This document shows, piece by piece, positions 45,039 to 53,476 of a stretch of DNA of 64,000 bases. The position numbers and the translations under genes are program-made. The DNA lies in contig NZ_CP011533.1 in the NCBI RefSeq assembly GCF_001704275.1, positions 7,812,001-7,876,000 on the forward strand. The letters are read 5' to 3'. Numbering within the stretch: the first letter of the stretch is position 1; each line of letters opens with the position of its first letter. Source of the stretch: Streptomyces noursei ATCC 11455 (GTDB taxonomy: Bacteria > Actinomycetota > Actinomycetes > Streptomycetales > Streptomycetaceae). The notes under the pieces are model-generated. The model worked only from the letters and a program-made list of their open reading frames with translations. It was not told the origin of the DNA and searched no databases.

Positions 45039-45896
45039 TCACGCGGCCTGGAGGGCCGGTGTGGTCATGACGGTTTCGAATTCGACGGGGGTCAGCCGCC
45101 CGAGCGCGGCTTGTCTGCGGCGTCGGTGGTAGGTCCGCTCGATCCAGGTCACGATCGCGATCCGCAGTTCCTCGCGAGTGGACCAGCTCCGGCGGTCGAG
45201 GACATTCTTCTGCAGCAGACTGAAGAAGGACTCCATGGCCGCGTTGTCGCCGGCCGCCCCGACCCTCCCTATCGATCCGGCCATGCAGTGCCGGTCGAGT
45301 GCCCGGACGAACTTCCGCGACCGGAATTGCGAGCCGCGATCGCTGTGCAGGATGCATCCGTCGACCTGTCCCCGCCGGGCGACGGCGTTCTCCAGGGCGG
45401 TCACGGCCAGGCGGGACTTCATCCGCGCATCGATGGAGTAGCCCACGATCCTGTTGCTGAACACGTCCTTGATCGCGCAGACGTACAACTTCCCTTCGCC
45501 GGTGGCGTGTTCGGTGATGTCGGCGAGCCACAGCCGGTTCGGCCTGTTTGCGGTGAAGTCGCGGCGGACCAGGTCGTCGTGCACCGGCGGCCCGGCCTTC
45601 TTGATTCTCCCGCGCTTCTTGCCGAACACGCTCCACCAGCGGTTGTCCCGGCAGATCCGCCACGCGGTCCGGTCCGCCATCCGGGCCCCGGCACAGCGAG
45701 CTTCATCGGCTAGGAAGCGGTAGCCGAATTCCGGGTCGTCGCGGTGGGCGTCGAAGAGCGCTTTCGCGCGGTATGCCTCCTCCGGTACGGTGTCGGTCAC
45801 CGGCTTGTCGAGCCAGCGGTAGTAAGGCTGTCTGGCGAGCTTCAGGACCCGGCACGTGACCGCGACGGGCGTCCCGTTTGCGGCCAGCTCCTTCAC
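45039..45896 (-). CDS. IS3 transposase OrfB (integrase catalytic part)
   Basis: About 285 residues from the ATG-type overlap; in the OrfAB fusion it is longer at the N-terminus. HTH_21-like start (CRVLKLARQPYYRWL), then an rve-type DDE core: Asp in RLWLADITEHATGEG, Asp in GCILHSDRGSQFRS, Glu in AAMESFFSLLQKNVL with Lys seven residues later. All catalytic residues are present, so the enzyme may be active. Normally made by -1 frameshifting from orfA. Confidence 0.92.
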   Translation of the reverse strand: MKELAANGTPVAVTCRVLKLARQPYYRWLDKPVTDTVPEEAYRAKALFDAHRDDPEFGYRFLADEARCAGARMADRTAWRICRDNRWWSVFGKKRGRIKKAGPPVHDDLVRRDFTANRPNRLWLADITEHATGEGKLYVCAIKDVFSNRIVGYSIDARMKSRLAVTALENAVARRGQVDGCILHSDRGSQFRSRKFVRALDRHCMAGSIGRVGAAGDNAAMESFFSLLQKNVLDRRSWSTREELRIAIVTWIERTYHRRRRQAALGRLTPVEFETVMTTPALQAA

Positions 45897-46201
45897 GAGC
45901 GGGTAGATCCTTTTCCCGGCAGATGGGCCTGTGACAGATAGGTCGCAGCCCGGCGCAGGACCTCGTTCTCCTGCTCCAGCAGCTTGATCCGCCGACGTGC
46001 TTCCCGCAGCTCCGTGCTCTCCTGGCTGGTCACTCCGGGCTTGGTCCCGTCATCGATGTCCGCCCGACGCATCCATTTCCACAACGTCATCGGGTGGACT
46101 CCGAAGTCGGTGGCCACCTGCTCCACTGTCACACCCGGGCCGCGGTTCCTCGCGACCCGCACGACGTCCTGGCGGAACTCTTCGGGATAGGGCTTGGGCA
46201 C
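45893..46201 (-). CDS. IS3 transposase OrfA (HTH protein)
   Basis: About 102 residues from GTG: PKPYPEEFRQDVVRVARNRG, helix-turn-helix VEQVATDFGVHPMTLWKWMR and a leucine zipper ARRRIKLLEQENEVLRRAA, the standard IS3 OrfA layout. Ends just after the slippery site. The frame extends to 46234 without a better start. OrfA alone usually represses, while OrfAB transposes. Confidence 0.9.
   Translation of the reverse strand: MPKPYPEEFRQDVVRVARNRGPGVTVEQVATDFGVHPMTLWKWMRRADIDDGTKPGVTSQESTELREARRRIKLLEQENEVLRRAATYLSQAHLPGKGSTRS
45911..45917 (-). promoter_or_regulatory. -1 ribosomal slippery heptamer G GGA AAA
   Basis: On the minus strand the orfA codons CCG GGA AAA GGA give the heptamer GGGAAAA. A -1 slip continues as AGG ATC TAC (RIYPLVKELAANG) into orfB, producing the OrfAB fusion expected for IS3 elements. 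Confidence 0.75.
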
Positions 46202-46289
46202 AGCGACATCCTTCCCACCCGCCCTACAGGGCAAGCCAGTTCAGATGTCACCCGATCGTGCATCAGACCCCAGCACACTGGGAGAGCTC

Positions 46290-47090
46290 ATGGAGGCACG
46301 AGCGAAGAGGTCTGCTCCTCGTGCCGCCGATCCGCCTGCCATCGAGGAGACGATTGAAGCCGCGGAAGCGCGTGTCCCTGTCAGGATCTTCACGCCTATC
46401 GACGGTCCGCCGCGGGGCGTCTATCTGGATATACACGGCGGCGGCTTCTATATGGACTCCGCAGCGCGAGGCGACGGACGCAACCGAGAGCTCGCAGACG
46501 CCCTGCAGCTCGCTGTTGTCAGCGTCGACTACCGGCTGGCGCCTGAGCACCCCTGGCCAGCGGCGCCCAACGACTGTGAAGCAGCGGCGCTCTGGCTCGT
46601 CGAAGAAGCTGATGCCCGCTTCGGAACGTCCCGACTTGCGATCGGCGGGAGCTCCGCGGGAGCCACACTCGCCCTGGCGACCCTGCTCAGGCTGAGAGAC
46701 AAAGGTGCCGTTGGTCGATTCACCGGCGCTGCACTCCAATTCGGCACCTACGACTTGAGCGCACGAACCCCGGCCGGCCGCGGCATCGCGGACGAATACT
46801 TCATCCAGGCGTACGCCGGCCATGTGGAAGACCGCACTGTTCCCGACATCTCTCCCCTCTACGGCGTCCTTGGCGAGCTTCCCCCAACGTTGCTGATCGT
46901 CGGAAGCGCAGACGTGTTGCTGGAGGACAACCTGACGCTGGCAGGTCGGCTGTCAGCGGCCGGCAATGACGTCGAGCTCCGGGTCTACCCCGAGTCACCT
47001 CACGGCTTCACGAGCCACCCCACGACAATGGCCAGCACGGCGCTCAGCGGCATCAACTCCTGGCTGCGCGACCGGATTACGCCATCGTAG
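46290..47090 (+). CDS. alpha/beta hydrolase (HSL-type esterase), N-terminus altered
   Basis: About 266 residues from ATG 46290 (gggagag before it). Hormone-sensitive-lipase-type motifs: oxyanion HGGGF (YLDIHGGGFYMDS), SVDYRLAPEHPWPAA, nucleophile elbow GGSSAGATLA, Asp in GSADVLLEDN and His in ESPHGF. HGGG lies about 50 residues from this start, against about 80 in usual members, and the IS3 right end is only 19 bp upstream, so the original N-terminal cap was probably removed. Possibly still expressed; activity doubtful. Confidence 0.78.
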   Translation: MEARAKRSAPRAADPPAIEETIEAAEARVPVRIFTPIDGPPRGVYLDIHGGGFYMDSAARGDGRNRELADALQLAVVSVDYRLAPEHPWPAAPNDCEAAALWLVEEADARFGTSRLAIGGSSAGATLALATLLRLRDKGAVGRFTGAALQFGTYDLSARTPAGRGIADEYFIQAYAGHVEDRTVPDISPLYGVLGELPPTLLIVGSADVLLEDNLTLAGRLSAAGNDVELRVYPESPHGFTSHPTTMASTALSGINSWLRDRITPS

Positions 47091-47143
47091 GGACTGACCG
47101 CCGGTGCGGACATGGGTGCGACCACCGTTGATCATCGTGAGTT

Positions 47144-48454
47144 GTGTGGACCAACGAAGAGACGGTGGCCGCAGGTCACAGCATAGATCTCGCCCATTGG
47201 CAGAATGCGTTCGAGGCCCTGATGAGCCGCATCGCGGGCCGCTTCGCCCGAGTCGAGCCCCGGCGCCGGACAGTGAGGTTGGTGCTCGGTCTTCTGGCTG
47301 ACCTCCCGCGCAAGAACTGCTGGACGATCGCTGAGTGGGCTGGGGAAGCCACCCCGCACGGGATGCAGCATGTGCTGTGCCGGGCGTCCTGGGACGCGGA
47401 TGCGGTCCGTGACGATGTCCGCAGCTACGTGGTCGAGCATCTGCACGACGACGGGGCGGTGCTGGTGGTCGACGAGACCGGTGACGTGAAGAAGGGGGCG
47501 CACACCGTCGGGGTCCAACGGCAATACACCGGTACCGCTGGCCGGATCGAGAACTCCCAGGTCGCCGTCTACCTCGTCTACGCCGGCAGCCGCGGGCACG
47601 CCGCGGTGGACCGCGAGCTGTACATTCCGCGCTCGTGGACCACTGATGCCGACCGCTGCCGGGCCGCAGGAATCCCGGAAGACCGGGACTTCGCAACCAA
47701 GCCGGAGCTGGCCACCGTGATGATCGAACGGTTCCTGGACGCCGGGCATCACGCCTCCTGGGCGGCCGGGGACGAGGTCTACGGCGGCAACCCGAAGCTA
47801 CGGGCCGCACTGGAAAAGCGCGGTCTGGGCTATGTCCTCGCCGTCGCCTGCTCGGCCGAAGTGACCACCCGGGCGGGGAAGTTCCGGGCCGATGCCCTGG
47901 CCGACAGGCTGCCCAAGCGAGCCTGGCAGAAGCTGTCCGCTGGAGCCGGCGCGAAGGGCCACCGCCTGTACGACTGGGCTGTCATCGACACCGCCAGTCC
48001 CGGCCCGGGACGCCGTCAGCTGCTGATCCGCCGCAACCGCACCACCGGTGAACGCGCCTACTACCGCTGCTACTCACCCCAAACCGTGCCGCTGACCACC
48101 CTGGTCAGGGTCGCCGGATCAAGGTGGCGAGTGGAGGAGACCTTCCAGTCCGAGAAGGGCCTGGCCGGGCTCGATGAGCACCAGGTTCGACGGTTCGTGT
48201 CCTGGGCCCGCTGGGGCACCCTGGCGATGCTCGCCCATGCCTTTCTCGCCATCGTCCGGGCCGACGAACACGCCCGCACCCCTGACCCCACCGATCTGAT
48301 CTCACTGACCTGCAACGAAATCCAGCGGCTGTTCATCACCCTCGTCGTCCAGCCCGTCCACGACACGGCCCACCGACTCGGCTGGTCCGACTGGCGACGC
48401 CGCCACCAGGCCCGAGCCCAAACCGGCCACTACCGGCGGCAGGCCGCAACCTAG
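47144..48454 (+). CDS. IS701-type transposase
   Basis: A 436-residue DDE transposase from GTG. Conserved parts: RKNCWTIAEWAGEATPHGMQ, first Asp LVVDETGDVKKG, second Asp WAAGDEVYGGNPKLR, and the late Glu block RVEETFQSEKGLAGLDEHQV. Full length for IS701-family enzymes, all catalytic residues present. Clear terminal repeats were not resolved by eye. A decayed relative is at 38.4 kb. Confidence 0.9.
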   Translation: MWTNEETVAAGHSIDLAHWQNAFEALMSRIAGRFARVEPRRRTVRLVLGLLADLPRKNCWTIAEWAGEATPHGMQHVLCRASWDADAVRDDVRSYVVEHLHDDGAVLVVDETGDVKKGAHTVGVQRQYTGTAGRIENSQVAVYLVYAGSRGHAAVDRELYIPRSWTTDADRCRAAGIPEDRDFATKPELATVMIERFLDAGHHASWAAGDEVYGGNPKLRAALEKRGLGYVLAVACSAEVTTRAGKFRADALADRLPKRAWQKLSAGAGAKGHRLYDWAVIDTASPGPGRRQLLIRRNRTTGERAYYRCYSPQTVPLTTLVRVAGSRWRVEETFQSEKGLAGLDEHQVRRFVSWARWGTLAMLAHAFLAIVRADEHARTPDPTDLISLTCNEIQRLFITLVVQPVHDTAHRLGWSDWRRRHQARAQTGHYRRQAAT

Positions 48455-48631
48455 ACATGAAGATCACGATCTACAGCTGGAGTATTAAGAGTCTCGATTG
48501 GATGACAAAGGACAGGATTCGCCGACGGCAGACGGGGAAGAGCCCCAAAGGACTGGAACCTCTTCCGCGACCATGTCAACGTACAACCTCCTGAGAAACG
48601 CGAGGTCAGCGACGGGACGCAGGCTCCATCG

Positions 48632-49087
48632 GTGCTCGGCATATCAGCTGGCCCCTACGACAGCCCGCAGCCCGCGCTACTCGGCTCACGGCCCGCCCCC
48701 TCGGCCCCAAGGAGGTCCATCTGTCGAACCCCGCTATCCGATCCACCGCTTCACTGCACCCGCCCTTTTGGCGCTCGGTGCCCTGAATGCATGGACTGCC
48801 CAGGAGAAGGAGGACTACGGGGCCCTTTCCGCCGCGCTGTGTCTTTCGTTTGCGCGGCCGGGCTGTTCGGCGAGGAACTGCTGCAACATGGCTACCGCCG
48901 TGACCGTGTCGTTCTTACGTACATCGCGGTGCACCCGGGAGCCGCAACTCGGCAGGTAGGCCGCGCGGTTGGCGTCTCCGAGCGTGTTGCGGCCCATAAC
49001 CTCGGTCGCCTCACCGGCGACGGGCTGGTGGTGCTTGTCACCGACGGTGCGACTTCTGCACTCCGGGCCTATCGATTGGCGCCCTGA
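48632..49087 (+). CDS. winged-helix-like protein (tentative)
   Basis: The last 65 residues read as a winged helix: VVLTYIAVHPGAATRQVGRA then VGVSERVAAHNLGRLTGDGL and VVLVTDGATSALRAYRLAP. The upstream part is low in clear structure, so the true start may lie inside (for example near 48.85 kb). It precedes the excisionase and integrase genes on the same strand and could be a regulator of the element. The hairpin at 49147 follows. Between 48455 and 48631 nothing was seen. Confidence 0.45.
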   Translation: MLGISAGPYDSPQPALLGSRPAPSAPRRSICRTPLSDPPLHCTRPFGARCPECMDCPGEGGLRGPFRRAVSFVCAAGLFGEELLQHGYRRDRVVLTYIAVHPGAATRQVGRAVGVSERVAAHNLGRLTGDGLVVLVTDGATSALRAYRLAP

Positions 49088-49146
49088 CCGAGGCTGAAAC
49101 AGAGGCGAGGGCCAGTCTTTTGTCGTGCAGGGCAATACATAGCAGA

Positions 49147-49175
49147 CGATCCCCGGTTGCCGAAACCGGGGATCG
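49147..49175 (+). terminator. hairpin terminator
   Basis: Perfect 12-bp stem CGATCCCCGGTT / AACCGGGGATCG with a 5-base loop, 60 bp after the winged-helix frame. The next 340 bp (49176-49519) show no gene and probably hold the excisionase promoter. Confidence 0.7.
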
Positions 49176-49519
49176 CATCAGAGCCTTGATGGTGTTCGCA
49201 CCCGGCTGTACTTGGCGGTGGAGCCGTGGCGAACGCAGTAGATACCGCCGCAAAGACGCGAAGGAGGTAATGAGCGGCCCCGCCTGCTGCGCCCTGAAGT
49301 TCGTAGCGCCTCATCGCTCAAACACGGCGAGGCCCTTGTGATTCAGCATGGGCTCCCGGCGCTGTTGAACCCGCTCTGTTGCCCCGCACGCTCCCTCGCA
49401 AGGAACACCCCTCTCATGTGTCGATCCGCGATACCCCCTGCTCTTTTCCACTCAGCAACGGCAGGTCAGCACGCACTCTCCGTCAGCCCTATCGTCCGCT
49501 GCGATGGTGAGGTGCCCTC

Positions 49520-49840
49520 GTGACAGCGGTAGTACCGCGACCGGCGGAAACGCTGCCCGCCGCCGACGTGTGTAGCCACGCCACCCGCGCGGCCTTCCTC
49601 ACGGTGAAGGACGCTGCCACGTACCTCGGTCTCTCACCGCACACCCGCTACGTCTGGAGGCACCGTCGGCAGGGGCCACCGAGCTTCCGTATGGGACCTC
49701 GTGGTCGCGTCATGTACCGACGGGAAGTCCTCGATGCCTGGATCCGCGAACAAGAACAGGCCGACGCCCGCTCCAACACGGCTCTGAGCCCGCTGAGCGC
49801 CGTTCCACAGCATCGGTCCGCGGGCACGGTCGGCGTCTGA
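49520..49840 (+). CDS. excisionase / MerR-like helix-turn-helix protein
   Basis: A 106-residue protein from GTG. The core FLTVKDAATYLGLSPHTRYV then WRHRRQGPPSFRMGPRGRVM is the helix-turn-helix of excisionase-family (AlpA-like) proteins, ending with a wing (YRREVLDAWIREQE). It lies 51 bp before the integrase, the usual xis-int order in Streptomyces integrative elements. It may direct excision or regulate the integrase. Confidence 0.85.
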   Translation: MTAVVPRPAETLPAADVCSHATRAAFLTVKDAATYLGLSPHTRYVWRHRRQGPPSFRMGPRGRVMYRREVLDAWIREQEQADARSNTALSPLSAVPQHRSAGTVGV

Positions 49841-49891
49841 GGCGCAACGTGTCGTGGAGTTCTGATTTCCCCCTTTGACAAGGAGACGCAT

Positions 49892-51163
49892 TTGGCCGGA
49901 TACATAGAAGATCGCTGGATCAAGAAGAAGAAGGACCCAGTAACCGGGAAAAGGGAAAGGGCAGCTCGCTACGGTAAGGGAAAGAGATATAAGGTCTCCG
50001 GCATACCTGGGATCCGGGACCGCTCCTTCGAGACCCTGGAGGACGCCAAGACGTGGCTTCGCCGGTCAGCCACGGACGAGGAGCGCGGGGAATTCGTCGA
50101 CCCGCGCGATGGATCCATCACGCTGGCCGACTACATCGCGAAGCACTGGGCGCCGGGCAGGGGAGGTGTTCCGAAGACTCAGCAGGGCCGAGAGCGGCGA
50201 GTGCGGCTTCACATCATCCCGCATTTGGGTCATCTTCCGCTAAGAAGCATTACGGCAGCGGAGCTCCGCGCGTACACGGCGACGTTGGAGGCCACCGTCG
50301 CCTCGGTCGATTACCAGCGCGGCATTCTGTCACAGTTGTCCAGCATTCTGGAGGCGGCCGTTGATGACAAGCGGCTTGCCAGGAACCCTATGTGTGCGAA
50401 GTCCGTGAAGTGGCCGAAGGCGCCGCGGGAACGCCGAGAGGCGTGGTCGTTGGAGAGGGCGCTCCGAGTCCGTGACGTGATCAGCCCCCGAGACCGTATA
50501 GCCGTTGTACTCGGTCTGGGATGCGGGCTTCGTCAGGGCGAGGTGTTCGGCTTGAGCCCGGAGGACATCGACTACGCCAGGGGTGTGATTCATGTCCGTC
50601 GCCAAGTCCAAGCGATCCACGGCAAGTTGTTTTTTGCCCTGCCGAAGGGGGCCAAGACGCGTACTGTCGACATGCCCTCCTCAGTGGCCGAGGAGTTGAA
50701 GCGTCACGTGGCAGCGTTCCCGCCGGTAGAAGTGGAGCTTCCATGGGGGAAGCCGGAGGCGGACGGGCAGCGGAGGAAGGTGTCTCTTCTGCTCACCACG
50801 CGATTCGGCAACGCAGTGGCCGTGAACACGTGGAACACGTACACCTGGAAGCCGGCGCTGGCCAAGGCTGGCATCATTCCGCCGTGTCCTAAAGGGGCGA
50901 AGCCGTGGCAGTGGGCGGCGGCGCCGAAGGACGGCTTCCACGTCCTGCGGCATACCTACGCCTCCCTCCTGCTGGAGGCAGGCGAATCCGTGGTGACTTT
51001 GGCGCGGTGGCTTGGGCACTCCTCTCCGGCCATCACGCTCGGTTACTATGCTCACTTTATGTCGGAGGCAGGAAGTAGAGGGCGGACCGCCATCGATGGG
51101 CTGTTCGGAGGGGAGCGGGATGGGCGCGCCAGTCGAAACTCTCCAGATTCTCTCCAGGGCTGA
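49892..51163 (+). CDS. int: tyrosine site-specific integrase
   Basis: A 423-residue recombinase from TTG with aaggag six bases upstream. N-terminal basic arm-binding part (IEDRWIKKKKDPVTGKRERA), SAM-like core-binding domain (about 75-170), then the catalytic domain: Arg in LGCGLRQGEVFGL (about 214), HVLRHTYAS (about 349-357), His in ARWLGHSSPAITL (about 375), nucleophile Tyr in GYYAHF (about 384). Complete and probably active. Attachment site expected close downstream, between here and the HipA-like gene at 51243; no tRNA gene was recognised there. Confidence 0.92.
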   Translation: MAGYIEDRWIKKKKDPVTGKRERAARYGKGKRYKVSGIPGIRDRSFETLEDAKTWLRRSATDEERGEFVDPRDGSITLADYIAKHWAPGRGGVPKTQQGRERRVRLHIIPHLGHLPLRSITAAELRAYTATLEATVASVDYQRGILSQLSSILEAAVDDKRLARNPMCAKSVKWPKAPRERREAWSLERALRVRDVISPRDRIAVVLGLGCGLRQGEVFGLSPEDIDYARGVIHVRRQVQAIHGKLFFALPKGAKTRTVDMPSSVAEELKRHVAAFPPVEVELPWGKPEADGQRRKVSLLLTTRFGNAVAVNTWNTYTWKPALAKAGIIPPCPKGAKPWQWAAAPKDGFHVLRHTYASLLLEAGESVVTLARWLGHSSPAITLGYYAHFMSEAGSRGRTAIDGLFGGERDGRASRNSPDSLQG

Positions 51164-51242
51164 GAGCGGGCGGTCTGCTGACGTGCACCACTTTGGGGTT
51201 GACCGTGAAATCTAAGGAAAAAGCTTCGTGGGGCCTGGGAAA

Positions 51243-52067
51243 ATGCTGAGGGAGGTCGCTGCGACCCGCTATGTCACGCCCCTGCGTGAGGGTGGGTCGC
51301 TTCCCGGGCTCGTCGAGGGGGACGATCTCGGGACCTACGTCATGAAATTCACCGGCGCGGGACAGGGGCGTAAGACGCTGGTCGCGGAGGTCATCTGCGG
51401 GGAGCTCGGGCGGCGGCTCGGGCTGCGGGTGCCGGAGCTGGTGCGGATGCAGCTGGATCCGGTCATCGGGCTGAGCGAGCCGGACCAGGAGGTCCAGGCG
51501 CTGCTGAAGGCCAGTGGGGGGCTGAACCTGGGGATGGACTACCTCCCCGGGGCGTTGGGGTTCGATCCGCTCGCCTTCGAGGTGAGCGCGCGCGAGGCCG
51601 GCCGGGTGGTGTGGTTCGACGCGCTGATCAACAACGTGGACCGGTCCTGGCGCAATCCCAACCTGCTGGTGTGGCACGGCGAGCTGTGGTTGATCGACCA
51701 CGGCGCGGCGATGATCTGGCACCACAACTGGCCGACCGCACAGAAGGCTTCGGCCCGGTCCTACAACGCCTCCGACCACGCGCTGGCCACGTTCGGGCCG
51801 GATGTGGCGGCTGCGGCCGAGGAGTTCGCGCCGCGGATCACCGAGGACCTGCTCACCGAGATTGCCGCGGACGTGCCGGACGAGTGGCTGGACGGCGAGC
51901 CCGGCTTCGACTCGCCGGACGAGTTGCGCGAGGCGTATGTGCGCACGCTGCTGGACCGTGCCCGGACCGTCAGCGAGCACATCACCCTCGGGGAGCCGAC
52001 GAAGGACAGGCCCTCGCAGGCACCGGAGTGGCTGGCGGGCAAGTTGCCGCGGAGGGCCGTGAAGTGA
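51243..52067 (+). CDS. HipA-family kinase-like protein
   Basis: About 274 residues: LREGGSLPGLVEGDDLGTYV then MKFTGAGQGRKTLVAEVICG (nucleotide-binding Lys region), WFDALINNVDRSWRNPNLLV (HipA-like catalytic D-x-x-x-x-N) and LIDHGAAMIWHHNW (metal-binding D). Lacks the large N-terminal HipA subdomain, as is common in actinobacteria. Paired by a GTGA overlap with a DUF3037 protein, a conserved couple. No hipB-like antitoxin is next to it. The ATG at 51243 has ggga upstream. Role unknown. Confidence 0.82.
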   Translation: MLREVAATRYVTPLREGGSLPGLVEGDDLGTYVMKFTGAGQGRKTLVAEVICGELGRRLGLRVPELVRMQLDPVIGLSEPDQEVQALLKASGGLNLGMDYLPGALGFDPLAFEVSAREAGRVVWFDALINNVDRSWRNPNLLVWHGELWLIDHGAAMIWHHNWPTAQKASARSYNASDHALATFGPDVAAAAEEFAPRITEDLLTEIAADVPDEWLDGEPGFDSPDELREAYVRTLLDRARTVSEHITLGEPTKDRPSQAPEWLAGKLPRRAVK

Positions 52068-52459
52068 GCGGAATGTACAACGGGCGCGACGTCTTCGAGT
52101 ACGCGCTGCTGAAGGTCGTACCCCGGGTCGAGCGCGGGGAGATGATCAACGCGGGGGTGGTGGTGTACTGCCGTGCGCAGCGGTTCGTCGAAGCCCGTAC
52201 GCACCTGGACGAGGCCCGGCTGCTGGCGCTGGATCCCACGGTGGACGTGGCCGGCGTACGGGCCGCGCTGTGTGCCGTGGAGGGCATCTGCGAGGGCGGC
52301 GCGCGGGCCGGACAGGCGGCCGGGGAGGACCCGGGGCAGCGCTTCCGCTGGCTGATCGCGCCGCGCAGCACGATCGTCCAGCCGGGACCGGTGCACACCG
52401 GTCTGACCGCCGATCCCACGGCGGAGGCGGAGCGGCTGCTGGAGCTGCTGGTGCGGTGA
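52064..52459 (+). CDS. DUF3037 family protein
   Basis: About 131 residues: FEYALLKVVPRVERGEMINA then GVVVYCRAQRFVEAR, characteristic of DUF3037, and FRWLIAPRSTIVQPGPVHTG near the end. GTG start overlaps the stop of the HipA-like gene; ATG at 52073 is an alternative. Function unknown; the fixed pairing suggests that it works with the kinase-like protein. Confidence 0.88.
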   Translation: MSGMYNGRDVFEYALLKVVPRVERGEMINAGVVVYCRAQRFVEARTHLDEARLLALDPTVDVAGVRAALCAVEGICEGGARAGQAAGEDPGQRFRWLIAPRSTIVQPGPVHTGLTADPTAEAERLLELLVR

Positions 52460-52671
52460 CGGTGCGCCGAGTGCGCGGTGGACGGGGCGGGATTCCTTCG
52501 GGAGGCCGCCCCGTTCGGCGTCTGCGGGCGGGTGTGCGGTGGTGGGGCGTTGACAGGGGGTGGCCGGGCTTCTAGCGTCAGCCCTGCTGAGGCTACTAAG
52601 CGGTTGCTCACCTGGATCGGGGCGGCCGCTGGTGTTCGAGGTTTCGACGATCGAGGGTGAGGAGAACCCGC

Positions 52672-53433
52672 ATGTCCACCACCGAGCAGCGTGTCGCCAT
52701 CGTGACGGGCGCGGCCCGCGGCATCGGCGCGGCCACCGCCGTCCGCCTGGCCGCCGAGGGCCGTGCCGTCGCCGTACTCGACCTCGACGAGGCGGCCTGC
52801 AAGGACACCGTCGGGAAGATCACCGCGGCCGGCGGCAAGGCCGTCGCGATCGGCTGCGACGTCTCCGACAGCGACCAGGTGGCGGCCGCCGTCGAGCGGG
52901 TCGCGGCGGAGCTCGGCGCGCCGACCGTCCTCGTCAACAACGCGGGTGTGCTCCGCGACAACCTGCTGTTCAAGATGAGCGACAGCGACTGGGACACCGT
53001 CATGAACGTGCACCTGCGCGGCGCGTTCCTGATGTCGCGGGCCTGTCAGAAGCACATGGTGGACGCCAAGTTCGGGCGGATCGTCAACCTCTCCTCCAGC
53101 TCGGCGCTCGGCAACCGCGGCCAGGTCAACTACTCGGCGGCCAAGGCCGGTCTGCAGGGCTTCACCAAGACCCTCGCCATCGAACTCGGCAAGTTCGGCG
53201 TCACCGCGAACGCCGTCGCCCCCGGCTTCATCGCCACCGACATGACCGCCGCCACCGCCGCGCGCGTCGGGATGGACTTCGACGACTTCAAGACCGCGGC
53301 GGCCACCCAGATCCCGGTGCAGCGGGTCGGCAACCCTGACGACATCGCCAACGCCATCGCCTTCTTCACCGGCGACGCGGCCGGGTTCGTCTCCGGCCAG
53401 GTCCTGTACGTCGCCGGCGGCCCGCTGTGCTGA
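52672..53433 (+). CDS. fabG: 3-oxoacyl-ACP reductase (FabG-type SDR)
   Basis: A 253-residue classical short-chain dehydrogenase. NAD(P) motif TGAARGIGAATA (about 12-23), NNAGVLRDN, catalytic Ser in LSSSSALG, YSAAK tetrad (Tyr/Lys), and PGFIATDMT. The wording RDNLLFKMSDSDWD and QVNYSAAKAGLQGFTKTLA is that of FabG-like reductases. It may act in a fatty-acid degradation or beta-oxidation-like route and not in core synthesis. Ribosome site aggagaa before ATG 52672. Followed 43 bp later by a second SDR gene. Confidence 0.85.
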   Translation: MSTTEQRVAIVTGAARGIGAATAVRLAAEGRAVAVLDLDEAACKDTVGKITAAGGKAVAIGCDVSDSDQVAAAVERVAAELGAPTVLVNNAGVLRDNLLFKMSDSDWDTVMNVHLRGAFLMSRACQKHMVDAKFGRIVNLSSSSALGNRGQVNYSAAKAGLQGFTKTLAIELGKFGVTANAVAPGFIATDMTAATAARVGMDFDDFKTAAATQIPVQRVGNPDDIANAIAFFTGDAAGFVSGQVLYVAGGPLC

Positions 53434-53476
53434 CCGCCGGACCGACCGCAGGAACCCACGAGCAGGAGAGCGCGAT

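Larger units (their letters stand above)
45006..46271 (-). mobile_element. IS3-family insertion sequence
   Basis: About 1.27 kb, the usual IS3 size. The left end reads ggggtctgctac...gggtgaca and the right end, on the other strand, ggggtctgatgc...gggtgaca: imperfect terminal inverted repeats. Between them are orfB and orfA on the minus strand with a slippery heptamer. It cuts the aspartyl-tRNA synthetase remnant on the left and abuts an esterase gene on the right. No clear target duplication, so flanks may have been rearranged. Confidence 0.75.

Noticed and set aside
44125..45663. 512-codon minus-strand frame
   Set aside because: Runs antisense to the T-box, aspS remnant and the IS3 genes in another frame; only its last 67 codons (44125-44328) look protein-like and were kept.
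47095..48500. Terminal inverted repeats of the IS701-type element
   Set aside because: Candidate ends around ttgatcatcgtgag and atcacgatctacag are only partly similar; borders were left undefined.
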